The translations under genes and the position numbers were made by a program. The notes below the pieces were generated by a model. That model was not told where the DNA came from, did not search any database, and worked only from the letters and a program-made list of their open reading frames with translations. DNA of 64,000 nt, taken from contig CAJNOJ010000134.1 in assembly GCA_905250025.1 (NCBI GenBank), forward strand, positions 1 to 64,000. The letters run 5' to 3'. Numbering within the stretch: position 1 is the first letter of the stretch; each line of letters begins with the position of its first letter. Positions 47,935 to 60,403 of the stretch are shown here, in pieces. Source of the stretch: Adineta ricciae (lineage: Eukaryota > Rotifera > Eurotatoria > Adinetida > Adinetidae).

Positions 47935-49962
47935 TTTTTGCAAGGATATTTGTTGTTACTTTTTGCCTCTGTCATTTACCGATCACTGAACAACAGTATA
48001 CACCCGATTGGGCATCATTAGATTCACGTCCGTTACCAGCGTGGTATGATGAGAGTAAAATCGGTATTTTTATCCATTGGGGTGTGTTCAGCGTGCCATC
48101 GATTGGTTCGGAATGGTAAACTATTTTAATGCAAACAAGAGATGTCTTTTTTTATGCTGTTGTATATTTTAGGATGTGGTGGCAATGGAAGGGAAACAGT
48201 CCAAGTGCGAATATAGTTGCTTTTATGAATAAAACTTATCCAGCAGATTGGACATACGCAGATTTTGCAGAACAGTTTCGTGCAGAGTTTTACAGTAAAC
48301 TACCATCCTTTTTTTGACATTAGATTTAAACAATTCGATGACTTCTTTATAGATCCAGACGAATGGGCTGATATACTTGCAGCTTCAGGTGCCAAGTACG
48401 TCTTTCATTATAGTTCCAACCTCAAATAATCGCTTTTTTTCCATTTTGTGTAGATATGTTGTGCTTACTAGCAAGGTTGATTTGACACTGAATTTCGCTT
48501 ATTCACTATTGACCGGCTTCATTTGTTGAATAGCATCATGAAGGTTTCACCTTATGGCCATCGAAATACTCATTCAACTGGAACGCAATGGACGTTGGTC
48601 CTAAACGAGATTTACTTGGTAAATTGATGTCTGTGTCTCTAATGTACACTTGTTTTTCAATCCTTAGGTGACCTTGCTAATTCAATTCGTGCTCGAACAA
48701 ATATTACTTTTGGTTTATATCATTCGATGTTTGAGTGGTTTCATCCACTCTATCTTGAAGATAAGCAAAGTGGTTTTAAAACACAATTATTTCCTAACGT
48801 AAGTTTTTGAACATTTATCGAGAACAGTTTAAACAAATGTATACCAACCATCTCATCTAGATGAAAACTCTTCCGGAACTCTTTGAAATTGTTCAAAGAT
48901 ACAAACCTTCAGTCATCTGGTCGGACGGAGATTGGGGTACGTGAATTATTAATTCTAGTATTCATTTGTATCCCATTCATATTTCTCGGTTTTAGAGGCA
49001 CCAGATACATACTGGAACTCGACTCAATTTCTTGCATGGCTTTACAATGAAAGTCCAGTCAAAGATACCGTCGTATGTCTTGGTTACTTTTTTCAAAATA
49101 CGAAGTTCGACATTTCTATATTGAAGGTTGTCAATGATCGATGGGGTAGCGGTGTTCCTTGTCACCATGGTGGCTACTATACTTGTTCAGACCACTACAA
49201 TCCAGGACATCTCGTCACACACAAATGGGAGAACTGTTTCACCGTATGTTTGCCGACTCTCAAATCAAATTGAATATATGTTTGAATATAATAGATTGAT
49301 AAAAACTCATGGGGTTTTATTCGAACATCTGGCGTCAATGATTATCGTAGTATTCAAGAAATTCTTATGGAAATAGTAACAACTGTTAGGTAAGCATAAC
49401 CTCACGCTCTACGAGTGCTTTGTATTGGCCTATTTAGTACCGGTGGCAATGTTTTGATTAACATTGGTCCAACTTCGTACGGAAAGATTGCACCAATCTT
49501 TGAAGAACGTCTTCGTCAAATGGGATCCTGGCTCAAAGTCAACGGTGAAGCCATCTACAGCAGCGTTCCATGGAAATATCAAAATGACACCATCAACTCC
49601 AATGTTTGGTAAGTTGCATCATTTTGCACGATGTCGAAAGTATGACGAGTGAGTTCAGGTACACTGCATCAAAAGATGGTCAATCTGTGTATGCATGTCT
49701 TCTTGTTTGGCCAAACAGCACAAGTGAAATCAGTCTGGGCGCACCGGTAAGCTCGGCAAGCACAACAGTATCACTTCTTGGTTCGTCTGGTGGTCCGTTA
49801 AAGTGGCGTTCGGGAGGTGCAAGTGGTGGAATAGTAATTGATGTATCGAGTGTAAAGATCTATTCGCTCGCAAGTGATTGGACATGGGTGTTTAAACTCC
49901 AAAACATTACTCCAAAGAAAACTACAAGAAAATTCAAGTTTCATGGAAAACAATATGAATGA
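47935..49962 (+). CDS. Alpha-L-fucosidase (GH29), copy 3 of the cluster
   Basis: Same architecture as its neighbour: a signal peptide ([19 protein letters not shown]), [80 protein letters not shown] with the presumed nucleophile, [26 protein letters not shown], and [16 protein letters not shown]. It ends KFHGKQYE. The ATG at 47935 is chosen because it gives the signal peptide directly; an upstream in-frame start would precede it with hydrophilic sequence. The 5' two thirds differ moderately from copy 2 and the 3' third is nearly the same. Confidence 0.92.
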
Positions 49963-50069
49963 ATTCCTTTCCTCTTCTATTTATGAATAAGATTAGCTTG
50001 ACATATTCACCGTAGAACAAAGTATTTCTTTGGTACTTTTCCAATAAAAAATGTACAAAAAAAGGTTCG

Positions 50070-53000
50070 CTAAACGATTGTTTCATATACTGGTGAATGA
50101 GTTTGCTCGACAAGTAATAATTGTAATCGACTGTCATCTGCAGGTGGATACGAAACGATTTCCAATCGAGGATTTGATTCCGAAGGTGATAAATAGGTAA
50201 CGGGCAGCACCACACCGTCTACTGTATTCTTACGTTTAATTTCAATGTTATTCGCTTGCGGAGATGATATCTTCGATGACGCTTCTTTTTCCAATTCAAG
50301 AATACGTTCTTTGAGAATTTCGACATAGTTTTCTAAGGCTTTTTCACGTCGTGAACGATCTGGTCGATGTTGATTTGTATTATCGGTTAACATTGGTTTG
50401 CCTCCCTAAACAGCCATGTCGGATATTCGATAGAAAAAAAGAGAATCGGTGATATTTTTTCTTACTGGTTGACGCTGTTGATCACGAACTATTCGTCTTG
50501 CTCTTGCAACGAATCTCGAATATGCATTTTCGGAAAGTAAAATAATTATTGCGATTAACGTTCCACCGGACAGAAGTAAAAAAGCGGATGTAAAATTTCT
50601 TTCCTACAGATTGATCATATCGAATCTTTATAGGCGATAAATCAAATCTTACATCTAACGGTTGACTACTTCGCTGTGATTGATGCAACATATCGGGTTT
50701 ACATGCTCCTAACAACGGAAAATCGACTTATGCTCATCAAGATAATGAAGCAGCAAATAATAGTTTCATTACCGGTAAACCAAAATCGACGAAGACGCTC
50801 AATTTCTCCTGAATGATGCATTTCGATAATTTCCTTGTTAATCATTTCTTTAAATTTCGATTGTTTTGGAAATGCAATTCCATATCCAGTCATTGCATAC
50901 CAATTTCCAACAACGCGTAATTTACATTCATCATCTTGTCCACTGAGATAATCGAGCACAACTGCATCATACAGAAACGCGTGCAATTCACTAGAAATAA
51001 GGGAGAATGTGTAAAGAGTCTTCTTGACCAAGTTTATTGGTCTTTACTGTGCTTTCAATGCTTTGATGCCTTCGGTGATATTCTTCTTCATAAATTGTGT
51101 CATATACGTATAAACTTCTTTGTGATTCGTTTTCAGTACTTCATCAGTGCTCTAAATAACGGTGAATTCTCCACAAAAAATGTGTCTAGGTTGACTTACT
51201 CCGTTCGCAACTGTTCCAAAACGGAACGATGGTTTAATCGAATGAGGATTGGATATCTTAAATTAGAACTGCATTTAACTCTCATCAAGAAGAATAAAAC
51301 CATACTCGATGGTCAGTAATACCAGATAGTTCAAAATAAGTATCCTTCGTAATCATAAAGGCGGCTGAAAAAGATAGAATGAATTGAATAGACTGAGAAG
51401 ACATAATGTCTACCTAAATTAGCAGTGTAACTCGCGGTAAATGCCAGACAAAAACATGCCCAGATGTTTGCCATGAATTTCGAGGTAAAACCTTTTGGAT
51501 TATTAACTTTCGCCGGTGCTCGGAAGAGAATAACCCAACTAAGCCAAACTGATTGAAAGAAAGTGATATTCAGATCTAAAGAATTGAATACTAAGAATCC
51601 AATCATTTGAGTGGGGTTTTCTCAAACTTTTTTTCTTTTCTGATCGACGAAAAAGATCAAGAATAAGTTGCCATGGTGAATTAGGCAACTTTTCACCATC
51701 TTCAAGTCCCTATTCACAAGAAAAAGTAGTTTTCCCTATTCAAACAATCATCTTACATAATGTGAATAATGAACGGTTAACCTTTGCTTAAAATATTCAA
51801 AAAGAAATATCATAATGGCAACACCGTGTAATGTAACCAACAAAATCAAAACCCATATTCGATAATCATAGGGTTCTAAAGAAAATGTTGACACTTTCAT
51901 GAAACTTAACACGATTTTTCACGAACTAAGAAATGCGGTTGTGGAGATAGCGCCTTGTCTCAACGAAACAATCAAAGCAATGCCCGTTTCCATCAGGGGA
52001 ATGCTGAAATCCACCGCGGCATTTCGTTCTGTTGTGACTTTCAATGAAGTTAATGTTAAATCCGCTCGATTCTCCAAAATTTCAGCAACCAATCCATTCC
52101 ATTTATTCTAAAAGCAACAATTATGAGGTTTTGTGAGAGATATTCTATTACCGTTATAGGATTTCGAGCGCCCCAGGTACGATCCAGAACTTGATAAAGT
52201 TCAAACTCAAATTTCAATCGTTCTTTAAGGACATTGAATATATCGATATAGAATCCTGAACAACATTGATAGTGATGTGGATCACTATGATTAGCACCTC
52301 TAAAACAAATCAAGAAATGCTCACTGAACGAAAGAAAACGGTTTTTCATACGAATTTTCCGGACCGATTCGACAAATAACTGAGCCTGCTTGACATTTAC
52401 CATCGATTGATGGGTCTTTCAACATCACAAATGGACGTTCTTCTAATGTGACTACTTTCAAATAATAAATGACAGGTTTTCCAGGCGGAGGCTTCGACCG
52501 TCCACCCGGCCATTGAATATCGGCGATGGTTAATGTACTATTTATATATTCGCCAACCTATTCCGAAATGATCCATCATGACAATTCGTGAAAAAAATTA
52601 GATCCTCACCTTTTTCCATTCTCGATCGGGATATTGATAATTTAAGACTGAATAGTTCCCGGCGACTGCGAGACCATCCCGTTGGAAAACTCCATGTGCG
52701 CGTTGAAATGCTTCTTTCAATAAACTAAAAGAATCAATGAATGACGACTTCGATTTACATATCAAATCGTTTCACTTGTAAAGATTTGGATAGGAATGTT
52801 TTAGATCTGATTGATGAATTGATTTGTTCTCATTGAATAATCGACTACAGAATGCTTGGTCGCGTGAAGAAAACCGACGAGGTATTGTTAAATTCTCATT
52901 CCAGTGTTTTATCACATCAATATGAAGATTCTGAGAGAAAACATTCGTTAATATCGGTCCAACATATTTATCAAAACGACTAAGAATCGTATCTATAACA

Positions 53001-54575
53001 AGAAGCCGAGTTTTCACATTTAAAAAACAACCAAGGAATTCTCCCACCTCGAGTAACATCATTGTACAACGCTAAAAACGATGAAAGTCTTTTATACGAA
53101 AGTGAGAAACAAATTCAACAGACCTAACGTTCCAGCGTAGAAGTCCATCTTTCGTCGATTCGGATTATCATACGGACTCATTTTCGGTTCCGTTCCTCCA
53201 CTGCTATATGTGGCTGAAAGTGATCAAAAAGTAGATACAATCAATCCCGTTCAATAAAACTTACAAAGAACAATCGACGACATAATCCACATATATTCCG
53301 ATCCCATTAAACTCATATTATTCGCTTGTTTGACAATCAATGAAGCTAACGATCTAGCAAAACATTCGATTTCGTTCGTAATCAAAATCATTTCCATCAC
53401 ATACGATGTTGTATGCACAATAATAACACGCGTTTCAGGATTCATCAACGCTAATTGCTGTCGAATATGGACTGGATTGTTACTTTTAATATCAATTTTT
53501 GACAGAATTGTTAATCTAATAAAAAAGAAAAGTGGAGCGATTATGAAGTCATATTTGTCTAGTCAATGATTGTTGACATTCATGTTCAGTTCGTCGAATA
53601 CACATGAGAAATAACGAGTTGACAAGTCGATTTTCTTCCACTACTCAGTGACTCGCGTGATTGATATTTCATTTTCGAAGAGGCTCATGATTACAGTAAC
53701 TAACCCAATTTCGTTGGTTCAAACAAATCAGTTTTCACATAAAGAAAGATTCTTCCGAGAACACTTACTTTTTTTGTCCTTTGAGATGGTTCCGATGACA
53801 CGATGTTCTTTTACTAAAAACAAAAGGTTCATTTCCAATCGAACGAAACGAAAGTGTACCAATCTCGTTGTTCATTTCCGTGTTGTTCGAATTCATCAGT
53901 AAGTTCGTCTTCGCCAGGTAATCGCAGTTCGATAATTAGCGAAAATGTATTCCAATCATATCGTTCTAGGAGTGAAATTAAAGCCCGCGCTTCTTCGCGA
54001 TAGGTCGGGGCCAATTGAAAAAAGCGATAACTCGGAAAATGCTAAAACCGAACATATCAAATGAAATCTCCTTCACATGAATCATTACTTCGGGATGAAA
54101 TGGATGAAAATAATGAAACGTTAACATCGGATATTGCAAAAACGTAAATAATTTTAAGAAAAAGATATACGCAGCTGGTGATGCATGATTTTCAATTCGA
54201 TAATCATTCAAATAGATCAAAAGCATCGGATGTCCTTGTACAATTGAACAGAAATTCTCAATCAATACATTGATTGATTTGACATACAACGTGTAAGTTG
54301 ATCGTCTAGAAGAAACAACAGAAGAAAATCTTCGTTGATAAATAAGACATTTACATATCGTATTTGCCACATGTTTGAGACGAACTTGACAAAAATTGCG
54401 GCGAGGCGAACATTTTCAACTGACTAAACCGATCGTCAGTTCGCGAAGATAAACTTGCTATTGGAATATTCGTACATGTTAAATTCGTCAGTACCGGTCC
54501 ATGAGTCTTCATTTGGATAAAGTCAAATTCATTGAGAAGGAAAATCAACATAAAAATGAAATGTGCGAACATCAT
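50070..54575 (-). CDS. Ionotropic glutamate receptor, NMDA type (GluN3/GluN2-like)
   Basis: A ligand-gated cation channel subunit at the plasma membrane, with many exons on the minus strand. In order: a signal peptide (MMFAHFIFMLIFLLNEF); an amino-terminal domain spread over 52.6-54.5 kb; the S1 ligand-binding start (LTIADIQWPGG, VVTLEERPFV, CCSGFYIDIFNVLKERLKF); SLKVTTERNAAVDFSIPLME; M1 (YDYRIWVLILLVTLHG); the pore loop WLSWVILFRAPAKVNNPKG; M3 with SYTANL; S2 (50.7-51.3 kb); M4 (NFTSAFLLLSGGTLIAIIIL); and a short basic and coiled tail ending SPVYETIV. ILFR at the pore tip puts Arg at the Q/R/N site, as in GluN3 subunits and not as in GluN2. The final ETIV fits a class I PDZ ligand. The start ATG at 54575 is chosen for the signal peptide. 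Individual ATD exon borders were not all resolved. Confidence 0.88.
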
Positions 54576-55329
54576 GTTCGTTGAGATAAAACGACAAATG
54601 TGTCTTCTTTCTTTTAGTGAACAGCCCTTGGCACAATCATTATCAAGAGAGAGAAAAAACGAAGAACAGCAATTATATCTATATGCCAATCGTCAGTGGT
54701 GGAAAACTAATGACAAGTCTAGCAAAACGCAAGAACGCGAAACAAGTTGTTGATCAGATTATCTTATTATGATGTGCACATAACAAAAAAGAAAGAAACT
54801 GACTGTATCTTTGGATTTAATGATTGATCACGATGAAAAAAAAATCGACATCTCCTTGGAAAATGAAATCGTATATTTCGAGTATATACTTTGTCGTTGC
54901 TTGGATTATCATTAGATAATGACAATCTTTGTCATCGGATGAGTCGAGTTTTTCTGTTCGTAATAAGATGCATTTCTTAGATTGATGACAACTTCGTGTG
55001 TGTGAAGTGCAAGAAGAACCAATCGAAATTATACGCTTGTCTAAAACCATCAATCTTTTCATCTTTTTTCGCGATTGCATCCGAAGAATCCAATCGGAAA
55101 GTCGTGCTTTTCTAATGATAAGAAGGAAAAAATTCGTTTCGTCTTCTCGTTACGTTTTTTTGTTTACTTTAAATGCAAGAGAAAAGAATCCAATTGTGTA
55201 CATTGCATTTCTAATGCTTAAATAAACGACGTAACGAAAACAGAATGTCACAATCAAAAACGAAACAATGCAGCAAACACCGAACAGGTAACCGATTGGA
55301 ACGGAGCGTTTTTTTTTCTTTAAATTTTA
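54576..55329. other. Intergenic between divergent genes
   Basis: Probably the promoter regions of the receptor and of the two-helix membrane protein. No gene or repeat is recognised. Confidence 0.5.
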
Positions 55330-56420
55330 ATGATTCAATCTAGCGTAAAAGATCGAGGTAGTGCCGTTAGTACCAATGATTTGATAATTGATAATAAGAC
55401 GAATACAATTCAATCGGAAACACAAGTGACGAAGCCGAAGAAAAAGAAGAGAAAAACTCAAGTAGCAAATGTGACAACTAAACAGGTTATTCGTTTTGAT
55501 TAAAGAAGTAGAGTTTATTTGATTATGTCGTTATAGACGACAGTACAACAACCAGCACTTTCGGGAGTATTTGGTATTTCAAGAGGTGAGAGAAAGTGGA
55601 CTGGTGATGAGTTTGTTGGAATTGGATGTTTTTAGCTGCAACAATTTGTTGGTATATTCTAATTGGAATTATATTTCTCATCGCTTTTGTTGCCCTGGTT
55701 TTATCAGTACTTTATTTTGTCTCAGGTGAATATTTCTGTGCTATTTTTCTTTTGAAATTTGCTCTTATTTGATTAGATACAACAACTGAACAAGTTGTTA
55801 AACTCTATGGGATCTGCGGTGCTGGTAGTTTAATTTTTGTTACCATCGGTATTGTCTGTCTTGACTGTTGTAATGATGGAAATAGACGAGCTCGCGAAGA
55901 AATGGCGAGATATTCCATGTTACAAGCTATAGAAGAAAAAAGACGAGCTTTAGCCCAACGACGTGCGAAACGAACAGTTACAGAAGATAAGGATGAAAAA
56001 CCGAAACCGTTTATCATTCAACACCAAGGAACACAAGCAGCACCTCCCGAGCCTGAGCCTCATTCGCATCACATGCATCATTATCCTTATCATCATTATC
56101 CAGCAATAGGTTATCTCATTCCTGCACCACCGATTGTTATTGATACAGGTATGAATACATCGGAAAAGTTCGTTCCACCATCGTGGAGTAGAAATGAAGA
56201 ACATGGAACACAGACAGATCGAACAGAAGGAACACAAACATCAGCTATGGAATTGAATCGAATTCCAAATAATGTAACGGAAATTATCCATGAAAGAACA
56301 ATTCTGAAGGCGCCTAAAGAACTTATTGGAACAATTAAAGAATCTATGGCGCAGCAAGACAGAAATTTAGCTTTAGATTCAGATGCGATTGATGCGAATA
56401 CTTTAATTGCTTTTAATTGA
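55330..56420 (+). CDS. Two-helix membrane protein with long cytoplasmic tail
   Basis: Exons: 55330-55485, 55537-55585, a third beginning near 55636, and a last one ending at 56420. The start ATG (MIQSSVKDRGSAVSTND) opens an uninterrupted first exon. A basic stretch (KPKKKKRK) precedes helix 1 (WYILIGIIFLIAFVALVLSV) and helix 2 (CGAGSLIFVTIGIVCLDCC). The tail starts with a charged helix (AREEMARYSMLQAIEEKRRA), then a His/Pro/Tyr-rich stretch (SHHMHHYPYHHYP), and ends DAIDANTLIAFN. The CLDCC after helix 2 could be palmitoylated. No named family is recognised; the layout recalls small adaptor membrane proteins such as TMEM types. Confidence 0.6.
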
Positions 56421-56788
56421 CTTTTTTTCACTTTGTTGTTTTATTTAACTGAAAAATAAACGTATGGTGTAAATGATAATTGACACACTTGATTTTGTGA
56501 TTCATTACTCTATCATTGAATATCTTCCTGTAGTCCCTACACATAATGTATGTGAGTCATATCTTTCCCTTTCAGAATTTCGTTTCATTTAATGATATAT
56601 CTCGATTTTATTGTGATGATACATTATTTTATGATATGATAATATACAGGTTTAGGGTAATTGTCATAGAAAACTTCCACAAAGTTTCGATCACGCTCGT
56701 TAGAAATTTACTAAACTAGAAAATACATAGCTCCAGAGATTGTGACAGGAGAATGAGATCCTCGACGATTATACTGCTTGACAATGCA
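56421..56788. other. Intergenic between convergent genes
   Basis: AAAATAAACG near 56452 can serve polyadenylation of the upstream gene. Nothing else is recognised. Confidence 0.5.
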
Positions 56789-58714
56789 TCAGTTCTTCGT
56801 CTTTTTTTGTAACCTACGAATATTCTCTTCAGTTCGAAGAATATCTGGGTGAGTCGGTGGGAGAATTTGGCGATTAATGGAAAGCGATTTCTGGTAGCAT
56901 TCCAAAGCTTTAGTAGAGTCTGAGATATCTCTATAGGCGCAACCCATGTTATTGTATGTCATTGCGATTCCTGGATGGTTTGGAGGTAAAGCAGTCTGCT
57001 GAATTGTAAGACATTTATTGAAGTATTCTAGAGCCAATTGATGGTTTCCAATATCATCATACGTCGAAGCTATGTTGCTATAAGTTCTGCAAAGGGCTAT
57101 TATATCACATGAAGTAGATCCTTCTTGAATTGCGATTGCCTTTCTAAAGTTTACCAATGCTTCATCGTATTCATTTAGTGAGAACGATTGTGAAGTTCCA
57201 ATTAAACTATACACTTCTCCGACGTTAGCATGCTTTGGGCCGAATACTTCCTGTCGTATCTTCATTGCTTCATCATAATGAGATAACGCTGGAACAGGTC
57301 GATCTTGCCACTCTTCAGCTTTCCCAAAACCAACATGACAATCTGCTGTCTTTACACGTAACTCTTGCATCATACGCGCATAACATTTTCTTGATTGCTC
57401 ATATTCACCCATTTGGAACAATATTTTCCCGAGTGAATCCAGATCAGCATCATCTCCAATTGTATTTTTCATATATACAAATGTCTCTTTCAAATGAAAA
57501 TCATCTTCGCTTGCCAGAGACACTTGAGCGACCCATACCCGATCATTTTTGTCTTCGAATACTTTCTCAATGCGAAATAACGCTCCAAGACTAAGTAATA
57601 GTTCATGTTCATTTTGAAAAAAACTGATTTTGCTCACATCAGCGAATGGTTTGGTTCGTAAACGTGGATCGATCTCGATTTCGAAGATAATTCGCTCAAT
57701 GCCATCGATAACTGGCGTCCGCCGAGAAAACTCCAGAGCTGCTGAACGGCTACGGCTAGTGGATAAAAACGAGTTCATCGACAGAAATTCACCGCTACTT
57801 TTTTTCATCAAATCTAGTTCATCGCTTCCAACCACTTGACCACGATAAACTCGAATAATATTTCGGCTACCACTAGCACGAATAAACTTTTCATAATCAC
57901 CTTTAATCTGTTTGGCAATATCTGTAATCAAGAATCGGAAGGCGAATAACACATCGAAGTCTTGCACACGCAACGCTTTATTCATCATTCGATAAAAACA
58001 CGATTCACGAGTATACCACCAAATCGCATTTTCCGCTTTGTAATTTTTCTCAAATTCACCAATGATCGCCATTTCGCGTTGATTTCCTTTGTAACTCTCT
58101 TTGCAGATATCAATGATTTCCTGCCGATCGATAGATTTATGATGCATTCGAAGTAAAACTTCAATGAATAGTTGAAACCACATAAAAATAGCATTACGAG
58201 TTTGAAGAGACTGTGTACCAGAACTAATGACAGCAATGGATCCACCATCTTCTACTTTGGCTCGAGCAGTTTGATCTTCTGATATCTGGGCAATTAGTTT
58301 TGCACGTTCAACAAAAACACCATTGACCTACAATATAAAACTCTATTGTTCCGTAAAATGCGAAATGAACTGTTATACTTTGTGATATTTATTTGCCCAT
58401 TGTTCGTTAGCTTTCTTATCTTGACAAAAGACATAACATGCTGAAAATTGGGGAAGATTGTGAAGTCGAGGAACGATTTGTCGACCTAAACTTCCAGACA
58501 CGATAAGAATTACCTTTTCATGAACAATTTCCTTTATGTATTGTTCACATTCGTCAGTATTATCAAATAGTCGTAGATGATTAATGATTTGACGAAGTGC
58601 TTGTTGAGTACCACGATTATCTTTTGTTGAATTAATATTTTGATCTAACCAGAGACAAGCAAACGATTCAAGATTATGGATTGTAGATTTTTTATGTGTA
58701 ATATTTGAAGCCAT
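56789..58714 (-). CDS. ADP-ribosyltransferase (ART) with C-terminal TPR repeats
   Basis: Exons 58379-58714 and 56789-58327 join at KYHKV, giving about 624 residues. Residues 1-170 form an N-terminal domain (LESFACLWLDQNIN, EKVILIVSGSLG, CYVFCQDKK). The ART domain follows with the R-S-ExE elements: RVYRGQ, FLSTSRSRSAA, and NEHELLLSLG with E-H-E, then GALFRIEKV. The C-terminal half has at least four TPR motifs (GDDADLDSLGKILFQMGEYE, ALSHYDEAMKIRQEVFG, ALVNFRKAIAIQEG, ALEYFNKCLTIQQTALPPNH, ALECYQKSLSINRQILPPTH). Such ART-TPR proteins are numerous in bdelloids. The likely reaction is transfer of ADP-ribose from NAD to arginine; the target is unknown. No signal peptide is present, so it is probably cytosolic. 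All catalytic elements appear intact. Confidence 0.85.
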
Positions 58715-59321
58715 TTCAATAAACAACGAATATTTGCGATGCAGCGAGTAAAAAGACTGTTCTTCAAAATTTTCAAACTATAATGCTATTCGATACGTTC
58801 TTCTATATGTACTGCTGAATAAACTCTTGCGCATCTACTTTCCAACATAATAAATGTCTCTCAAAGTATGCCATCATTGTTGACATACGAAGAAACAGAC
58901 ATGACGAAAATAAGCTCGGAAGAGTAGAGTGAATCAAAATTTTGCAATACAAACTGGCAACAACACAGTTTGTGATATCGACAGAAATACCCACACATAA
59001 TCTTTCAATTGATCGCTAATTATTCTAAGTCTGTCAATCTATACATATTCACTCAAAACGAAAATACTCTGATATTACAGTAACTCAAAAGAATCTCTCT
59101 CGTACAGATGAAAAAGCGATGTTGGTCACGATTAAAGCATGGTGGTAATAAAACCACTTTAAATCTAATCTCTCCACAAAGATATACAAAGCAATAGCCG
59201 TGAGTAATAAATGTCGATATCGACGTAATTTATTTTGAAGAAAATGTTCTTTGCGAGAAATTGATCACAATAATTAAGTCAATTACTAGCTAAATAAAAG
59301 TATTAGCACAGTGAAGTCCTT
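58715..59321. other. Intergenic
   Basis: Between the start of the ART gene and the stop of the SDR gene, both on the minus strand. No gene or repeat is recognised. Confidence 0.5.
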
Positions 59322-60200
59322 TCAGATTGTCGTAAACCCGCCATCGACTAAAAAACTAGCACCCGTGGCAAAATGGCACAAATCCGAAGCCAAAAACACA
59401 GTAAAATTAGCGATCTCTTGTGTTGAAGCCCATCGTTTGAGACACTGCTTTTGCGCTTGTTCGTCAATTAGTTGTTCCAATGGTATATTCAAATGAGCAG
59501 CATGATTTGCTGAAGCTGGTGTTAGTGTCGCACCAGGACATATTGCATTACATCGAATATTGAACGGACCTAGATCAAGTGCTAAATTGCGTGTCATTTG
59601 TAGAATAGCTCCTTTGGTTGTACTGTACGGTACAAATTCTGGCTGAGCAACCCAACTACTAATACTAGCGGTTTGAATAATCGAACCTGATCGTTGTTTT
59701 TTCATATATGGAACAACTGCTTTGGCCATTAGAGCATAACCACGGACGTTGACATTTAATATTTGTGTCCAAGCATCAGCTGATACATCTTCAACTGCAC
59801 CGAATGTGAATATTGCAGCACTTCGAGAAGGAAGAAAAACATGAATAAATCATTAAAAATGTTCGTTTTCATACTTATTAATCAAAACATCGATTGTTTT
59901 CCATTTCTCGACGACATGTTTCACCGCATTCTGTATATTTTCCTCATTTGTTACATCCAGTTCAATACTTATTACATTATCCTTCATATCAACATGTTCT
60001 TCAAGAAACTTTGTAACTGTTTTATCTGCTGCTTCTTTCTTCACATCTGCAACTACAACACGTGCTCCATGTAATGCACAAGTTTGTGCAATAGCTGAAC
60101 CTATCGCTCCACCAGCACCGGTAACAAAAACTACTTTCTCTCGTAGCAATTGTGACCAGTCGCCACTTGCTTTTGTTGCTTGTTCAGGGACTATCGACAT
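59322..60200 (-). CDS. Short-chain dehydrogenase/reductase (classical SDR)
   Basis: Exons 59875-60200 and 59322-59820 join at VLIN-NAAIFTFGA, giving 274 residues, the usual length. Motifs: the cofactor loop VTGAGGAIGSAIAQ; an Asp at the end of beta-2 (VVVADV), which favours NAD over NADP; LDVTNEENI; NNAA; the catalytic Ser in TASISSWVAQ; YSTTK (YxxxK); PGATLTP; and the C-terminal VDGGFTTI. The substrate cannot be read from sequence. The short N-terminus has no targeting signal. Confidence 0.9.
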
Positions 60201-60403
60201 GTTTGTTTATGAAAAGAAGCAAGGTAAGATATGATATCAAGTGTAACAACTAACTCCATCTATCGCTGTCAAGAAAAGGATTGACGGAGTGGTTAAAGAG
60301 AAAGGATTGTCTTGTTCGGGCAAAGTTAGTTTCGTAAATAGGAATGAATCATTTGTCATAAAGAATTTCAAGAAAAACTCCCGGTATAATCACAGGACTG
60401 ATC

